From assembly GCA_004555055.1 (NCBI GenBank), contig SFJN01000097.1, positions 1 through 9,600 of the forward strand: a DNA stretch of 9,600 nucleotides, written 5' to 3'. The stretch is from Bacteroidales bacterium. GTDB lineage: Bacteria; Bacteroidota; Bacteroidia; Bacteroidales; Bacteroidaceae. The notes beneath the pieces are model-generated. The model made no database searches and had not been told where the DNA came from. It was given only the letters and a program-made list of their open reading frames with translations. Both the position numbers and the translations under genes were made by a program. Positions 5,149 through 9,600 of this stretch are shown one piece after another. Numbering within the stretch: position 1 is the stretch's first letter; the number at the start of each line of letters is the position of its first letter.

Positions 5149-6117
5149 CTACCTTGCCACCACGTTCCTCACCTGCACCTGGGTATGGGGGAGGAGTTGC
5201 GAAGAGTTGCAGATGACACGTTGTCCGTCACCTTTGGCAAAGAAGTAGAACATGGAGGTCATGCTCTTGGGCCGGGAGTCGGTACAGATGGCATAAACGC
5301 CACGGAAAAGCGGGTACTCGCCTGTGGCAATGTAATATTGGTAGGGGCGTTGCCAGTCCTTGGTATCCAGCCCGAGGGGGTCCTTCAAACCATAAAACCC
5401 GACAAGCATCACCTTGACGTCGAGGTCGCGGAAATTTTCCAAAACGCAGGTGTCGCCCTTGGAGACACGGAGCCAGTCTGTGCTCACCACACCGATGACG
5501 TCTTCGCGCGCCTTCACCGTCTCGATGACAGCGCGATTGTCGCCCTGTGCAAAGACATTGCCGCTGAGGGGCTTGCCGCCATTGAGGGAATCCTTCATAA
5601 AACGTACGGTCGAAGAGCCGCTATGGTCAAATACAAGGTAGAGAGGCCCCTGCTTGTGGGTGACCTCCAACTGCCCCCAGTCGGTGATTTTGCCGCTGAT
5701 GATGTCCTTGATTTCGCTCATGTTGATCACAGTGTCAGGGTTAGCCTTGTTGACGATGAGCGCAAAGGCATCGTAGGCAAACAGCGACTGCTTGTAATTG
5801 TGCTTCTGCTGCCTGATCAGGGCTTTTTCGCCTTCAGTAAGCTTGCGGGTGGTGATGACGAGACGCACGCTGTCGTGCACAAGGAGACGGATGGCGGAAT
5901 CCTCGTCACAATAGGTGGGGAGCATGGTGGCCTCGGGATGACGGGCGTTGAAGAGTTCGGAAAGTTCCTGCACGATGGGCTCGAAACTGATGTCTGAAGC
6001 AAATCGGACGTCATCTTCATGAAGATAACTGTCGGAGGGCTTTCCACTGTTGCCGCAGGAGAGGACCGTACAGAGCACGGCAACGGCTGCTGCAAGACGG
6101 CATATGACGTTTCGCAT
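5149..6117 (-). CDS. PstS-like phosphate-binding lipoprotein
   Basis: A 322-residue periplasmic-binding-protein of the PstS-like type. The N-terminus is a lipoprotein signal (hydrophobic AAAVAVLCTVLS then Cys21), so the mature protein should be tethered to a membrane by lipidated Cys21. Family landmarks: VRFASDISFEPIVQ (37-50), ITTRKLTEGE (88-97), FAYDAFALIVNKANP (113-127), SEIKDIISGKITDW (134-147), the ligand-loop-like HSGSSTVRFMKDSL (165-178), VIGVVSTDWL (207-216) and YPLFRGVY (268-275). Phosphate is the family ligand; the loop SGSST fits but binding is not proven. No pstA, pstB or pstC permease gene is nearby. In Bacteroidota such lone PstS-like lipoproteins are often found beside TonB/ExbBD genes, which are also absent here. 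It lies 72 bp after the S9 peptidase gene. The ATG at 6117 is supported by the signal peptide. Confidence 0.85.
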   Translation of the reverse strand: MRNVICRLAAAVAVLCTVLSCGNSGKPSDSYLHEDDVRFASDISFEPIVQELSELFNARHPEATMLPTYCDEDSAIRLLVHDSVRLVITTRKLTEGEKALIRQQKHNYKQSLFAYDAFALIVNKANPDTVINMSEIKDIISGKITDWGQLEVTHKQGPLYLVFDHSGSSTVRFMKDSLNGGKPLSGNVFAQGDNRAVIETVKAREDVIGVVSTDWLRVSKGDTCVLENFRDLDVKVMLVGFYGLKDPLGLDTKDWQRPYQYYIATGEYPLFRGVYAICTDSRPKSMTSMFYFFAKGDGQRVICNSSQLLPHTQVQVRNVVAR

Positions 6118-6189
6118 AATGGATGATTTTTTTCTGGGGGTGTTCTTTAGGGGGTGTGGGTGAAAAAGAATGGGGCGATGGGGGGCTGC

Positions 6190-8733
6190 TCAGTATCCGA
6201 GGTCGTCCCACCACGAGGAATCGCACTGCAGATGCTTTACGAACCACGCGCAGATAGCTTCTACCCAATCCTTCCTTTTCTGGTAATCGTTGATGATGTG
6301 GTTCTCGCCGTCCACCTGAATGTACGACACTTCGCGTCCCAGAATCTTCAGTGCCGTAAAGAGCTGCTGGCTTTCGTTGGTGGGGACATTGGTGTCCTTC
6401 GTGCCGTGAAGGAGGAGCAACGGCGTGTGTATTTTGTCGGCGTTGAAAAGTGGGGAATGCTCGGTAAACAGTTTGGGATTGTTCCAGGGGAACTGTCCGT
6501 ATTCCGCCGTTTCGCCATAGCTGTAGCCCCAGTAGCCTCCGCCCCAGTACGAGGCGATGTTCGAAATGCCGGCGTGGCTGACGGCTACGGCAAAGATGTC
6601 GGTCTTCGTCTGCAGGTATTGCGTCATGAAACCTCCATAACTTGCTCCCATGCAGCCGACCTTCGAGGCATCGACAAAAGCCATTTCTTCGCAGAAAGCC
6701 TTGACGCCCTCGATGATGTCGTCGCCGCTTTCATCGCCCCACGTGCCTACATGGCGGGCGGCAAATTCCTGCCCGAAGCCCGAAGCCCCTGAAGGCTCAA
6801 GAACGAGGACGACAAAACCCATATTTGCCAATGCCGAGAGGGGGTAATGCCAGCGCGTCAGCCGCGACGTGGGGGTACAGCCTCCATAGTAGTAGACAAT
6901 CATCGGATAATGCGACTGCGCATCGAAATCGGCAGGGAGATAATAAAACCCTTTGATGTCGTCGCCCCGGGTGGCACGGAACTGCCATTCATGGCATGAG
7001 GCGGTACGCAGCCCGGGATAGAGCGTTTCCCACTTCAACTTGCCGAAGGGTGTGCATTGGGGGCGCACTGCGGATTCCACACACTGTATGGTATCGCCGC
7101 AAACGATGTTCCTGCCGTAGGTCAGACGGTCTTGGTAGGCCGGAAGCTTGGCCTGCAGGGTGGCGCTGTAGGCTCCGAATGCCTGCTCGCCGCTCTGACC
7201 ATAGAAAATGCAGCGGGGCGAGGCGGTTTGGGCAATGGCCACGCCTTGGAGATAGGACAGCGGCAGGTCGTAGCGCTGACGGTGGAGGGTGGCAGGATTG
7301 AGTACCCAAAGGGTGCGGTTGTAGGCATCGGTGCAGGTAAGATACAGCAAACCGTCGGAACCATTGACGAAAACATTGTCGACGGACGGCTTGAAGCCGT
7401 CGGGCAGCAAGTGACGGGCGCGCTTGGTAAGAGGGTCGAAACTGAAAAGCGTAAGCTGATATGACATGGCATGCTGCCCGGGAGTGACTTCAGACCCAAT
7501 GCCGTCGAAGGCCTTGCCGGTTCCCTGAACATAGAGGGTACGGCCGTCGGGGGCATACCATGCATGCTGCACCCATTCCGCATCCTTTAGCAGCGTGGTG
7601 AACTTCGCGGTCTTCACATCATATTCCATGATGTCCGTCCTTTGCATGGGAAGACGGCTCACATCGGTATGGCTGTTTGCAAGCAGGATGCGGCTGGAAT
7701 CGTGTGAAATGTCCATCACATAGGTGCTTTCGCGGCCATACGTCAGACGCTGCATCACACCGTTGGAAAAATGCAAAATGAAGGGGTCGGAATGGGTGCG
7801 CCATCCGTCCATCCGGTCGTCCGGAGCATACAGGCTCTTGAGCGCGCTTTGGGGCTTGGGACCTTCGGTGGTGCGGGTGATGATGACAAAACTTTCGTCA
7901 GGACTCAGTCTGAAACCGCCATCCGGCAGTGCAGCGGTCAAAACGCTTTCTGTCATCGTCGCCACGTCAAGTGCGATGAGTTCCAGACCGTTTCCGCCCT
8001 TTCGGGTATAATAGACGGCATCACGATGCTGACACCATTTGAAGTTGCGGTACTCCCCTGCATAAACCGTACGGCCGGTCTTGAGGTCGGTGAGGGTGGT
8101 GTGCCAGATGTTTTCGCCGCCTTCCAAAACATTGAGATAATGCGTAACGGCATAACGCCCTGAGGGCGAGACGCTGACGCCGCCATAGCGCGGACCATGC
8201 ACATTGAGGTCGAGGTCAAAGCTGCGGGGGACATTGGGATTGACGGTCAGATGACCAAGGTCTGTTCCGGTAATCCGCAGGTCGAAAGTATCTGGTACGG
8301 CTGCGGCATCCACGTAGTCAATGACCTTGATTTCGTGTCGTCCCGGCAAAAGTCGCATTTCACCGTCCGTTTCCTTGCCATCGAGGAAACACTTACGCTG
8401 TTTCAGCTTTTCAGAGGCGAGGTGGCATTTTGTCCAACGGGCAGCATCTACCGTCACCTGCATGACCGAAAGCGTGGCTATGGAGTCGGACGAAGGGTGC
8501 CCGAGGGCCTCACCATGCCGTATGGCACCGGCATCGGACTTGAAGGGACGCAGTGCCAACGCAGTGTTTTGCTTGAGGACATCGGCAATATCGTAACGTT
8601 TCCCTTCGAGATTGACGCTGTCTGTCATCTGAACGGCGGAAATGGGATAGGGACCTTCGATTTTTGCTTCTTTCACTACCAGCGTATCAGTTTGCACTGC
8701 CGCTGCAAGAACGAGAGATAAAAGGGGTAACAT
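6190..8733 (-). CDS. Secreted S9 family (prolyl oligopeptidase type) serine peptidase
   Basis: An 847-residue exported peptidase. A short hydrophobic start (MLPLLSLVLAAAV) resembles a signal peptide but lacks a basic n-region. An N-terminal beta-rich region (about 20-180) is followed by a propeller-like part with recurring blades, for example VSVSPSGRYAVTHY (186-199), FRLSPDESFVII (274-285), MDISHDSSRILL (340-351) and AWYAPDGRTLYV (391-402). The C-terminal alpha/beta-hydrolase domain (about 590-835) carries the triad Ser698 in MGASYGGFMTQ, Asp780 in LLHGTKDTNVP and His812 in DGENHIIND. Such enzymes release di- or oligopeptides from the N-terminus of short peptides in the periplasm. I took the ATG at 8733; an in-frame ATG pair at 8829 would add 32 residues (including one Arg and more hydrophobic sequence) and overlap lptB by 29 bp, so it cannot be fully excluded. 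Confidence 0.93.
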   Translation of the reverse strand: MLPLLSLVLAAAVQTDTLVVKEAKIEGPYPISAVQMTDSVNLEGKRYDIADVLKQNTALALRPFKSDAGAIRHGEALGHPSSDSIATLSVMQVTVDAARWTKCHLASEKLKQRKCFLDGKETDGEMRLLPGRHEIKVIDYVDAAAVPDTFDLRITGTDLGHLTVNPNVPRSFDLDLNVHGPRYGGVSVSPSGRYAVTHYLNVLEGGENIWHTTLTDLKTGRTVYAGEYRNFKWCQHRDAVYYTRKGGNGLELIALDVATMTESVLTAALPDGGFRLSPDESFVIITRTTEGPKPQSALKSLYAPDDRMDGWRTHSDPFILHFSNGVMQRLTYGRESTYVMDISHDSSRILLANSHTDVSRLPMQRTDIMEYDVKTAKFTTLLKDAEWVQHAWYAPDGRTLYVQGTGKAFDGIGSEVTPGQHAMSYQLTLFSFDPLTKRARHLLPDGFKPSVDNVFVNGSDGLLYLTCTDAYNRTLWVLNPATLHRQRYDLPLSYLQGVAIAQTASPRCIFYGQSGEQAFGAYSATLQAKLPAYQDRLTYGRNIVCGDTIQCVESAVRPQCTPFGKLKWETLYPGLRTASCHEWQFRATRGDDIKGFYYLPADFDAQSHYPMIVYYYGGCTPTSRLTRWHYPLSALANMGFVVLVLEPSGASGFGQEFAARHVGTWGDESGDDIIEGVKAFCEEMAFVDASKVGCMGASYGGFMTQYLQTKTDIFAVAVSHAGISNIASYWGGGYWGYSYGETAEYGQFPWNNPKLFTEHSPLFNADKIHTPLLLLHGTKDTNVPTNESQQLFTALKILGREVSYIQVDGENHIINDYQKRKDWVEAICAWFVKHLQCDSSWWDDLGY

Positions 8734-8788
8734 GGCAAAGAAGGGGAGTGTGTGAAAAAAAAGAAAGGAATGTGTGTGTACTGTCTGT

Positions 8789-8817
8789 AAAACAGCCCGC
8801 TCATTCGCGCTGGGCTG
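8789..8817 (-). terminator. Weak hairpin with T run across the lptB stop codon
   Basis: On the minus strand CAGCCC (8817-8812) pairs with GGGCTG (8798-8793) around a 13-nt loop containing the lptB stop codon, followed by TTTT (8792-8789). The stem is only 6 bp and the T run is short, so it may act as a partial terminator or attenuator between lptB and the S9 peptidase gene, or have no role. The remaining spacer 8734-8788 is pyrimidine-rich on the sense strand and shows no gene. Confidence 0.35.
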
Positions 8818-9583
8818 CCAAAGCATCAAAGTCCTTTTTACGCAGTTTGAAGGAATTGGTCAGATAGCGGTCACGGACAACCTGGTTTTCTGCAAGTTCT
8901 TCAGGAGTACCGTGAAAGAGGATGCGTCCTTCGAAAAGGAGGTATGCGCGGTCGGTAATGCAGAGCGTTTCCTCCACATTGTGGTCGGTGATAAGAATGC
9001 CGATGCCCATGGACTTCAGCTTCCATACAATGAACTGAATATCTTCCACAGCTATGGGGTCGACACCGGCAAAAGGCTCGTCGAGCATGATGAATTTGGG
9101 GTCAATGGCCAGACAGCGGGCAATTTCCGTACGACGGCGTTCACCGCCGGAAAGTTGGTCGCCCATATTATTCCGAACCTTCTGGAGACGGAATTCATTG
9201 ATGAGCCTTTCAAGCATTTCATGCTGCTCAGCCCTTGGTTTCCCCGTCATTTCAAGCACGGAAAGGATATTGTCTTCCACACTCATTTTGCGGAACACGC
9301 TCGCCTCTTGTGCCAAATAGCCGATACCGGATTTTGCACGTTTGTAAACAGGATACTTCGTGATTTCCTGTTCACCGAGAAATATCTTGCCCTCATTGGG
9401 CACTACCAGTCCTGTGGTCATATAGAACGATGTGGTTTTACCCGCACCGTTAGGCCCTAAGAGTCCGACGATTTCGCCTTGCCTTACATAAAAAGACACG
9501 TTGTTGACCACGGTGCGCTTTCCATAGCGTTTCACCAGGCCTTCGGAACGCAGGGTCAGTGGAGCATTTTCAAGAGTATCCAT
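8801..9583 (-). CDS. lptB: Lipopolysaccharide export ABC transporter ATP-binding protein LptB
   Basis: A 260-residue cytoplasmic ATPase that, as a dimer with LptF and LptG, powers extraction of lipopolysaccharide from the inner membrane and its passage along the Lpt bridge. All ABC motifs are intact: Walker A GPNGAGKT (43-50), Q-loop YLAQEASVFRKM (89-100), signature LSGGERRRTEIAR (144-156), Walker B FIMLDEPFAGVDP (164-176) with catalytic Glu169, and the switch His201 in ITDHNVEET. The SGIGYLAQEASVFRKMSVEDN stretch and the LSGGERRR signature separate LptB from amino-acid ABC ATPases such as LivF. Length is close to E. coli LptB (241) with about 20 extra C-terminal residues, including a basic KLRKKDF segment. 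The ATG at 9583 gives a normal N-terminus; the 17 bp beyond it are too short to show a promoter. No other lpt gene is visible in the window. Confidence 0.95.
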   Translation of the reverse strand: MDTLENAPLTLRSEGLVKRYGKRTVVNNVSFYVRQGEIVGLLGPNGAGKTTSFYMTTGLVVPNEGKIFLGEQEITKYPVYKRAKSGIGYLAQEASVFRKMSVEDNILSVLEMTGKPRAEQHEMLERLINEFRLQKVRNNMGDQLSGGERRRTEIARCLAIDPKFIMLDEPFAGVDPIAVEDIQFIVWKLKSMGIGILITDHNVEETLCITDRAYLLFEGRILFHGTPEELAENQVVRDRYLTNSFKLRKKDFDALAAQRE

Positions 9584-9600
9584 ACAGTAATGATGTAGCG

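Overview
The window reads as chromosomal DNA of a fairly GC-rich member of the Bacteroidota, most likely Prevotellaceae-like (an inference from gene content). Supporting signs are a stand-alone PstS-like lipoprotein, a Bacteroidota-style S8 peptidase, a TrmB with the variant SDPQMKKATKR motif, LptB, and start codons without a Shine-Dalgarno sequence. All seven genes lie on the minus strand, so the reading order runs from the right edge to the left.

Right part (9600 to 5149): lptB (ATPase of the lipopolysaccharide exporter), a weak hairpin across its stop codon, a large secreted S9 prolyl-oligopeptidase-type peptidase, then a PstS-like phosphate-binding lipoprotein. These are envelope and nutrient functions with gaps of about 70 bp.

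Middle (5148 to 4902): a 247-bp non-coding region, the largest in the window. It carries two 49-bp direct repeats, each with four CACGGA-like boxes spaced 10, 10 and 9 bp, then a 12-bp tandem repeat, a 9-bp inverted repeat and a 10-bp palindrome. It sits where the promoter of the next gene group should be.

Left part (4901 to 213): a compact likely operon. It starts with a methylthioadenosine/S-adenosylhomocysteine nucleosidase of the type known from plants, overlaps by ATGA with an S8 subtilisin-like peptidase, and continues with xseA and xseB (both subunits of exodeoxyribonuclease VII) and trmB (tRNA m7G46 methyltransferase), whose start lies inside the end of xseB. The nucleosidase recycles products of S-adenosylmethionine use, the cofactor TrmB consumes; the other genes have no obvious shared pathway.

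Left edge (135 to 1): the operon ends in a strong intrinsic terminator. Directly after its T tract begins the 5' end of a group II intron of the bacterial class C type, 99 nt of which are inside the window. Class C introns are known to insert behind terminator hairpins, and this is a clean example. This intron junction and the helically phased repeat array are the most interesting items; I see no multi-gene system that looks undescribed.
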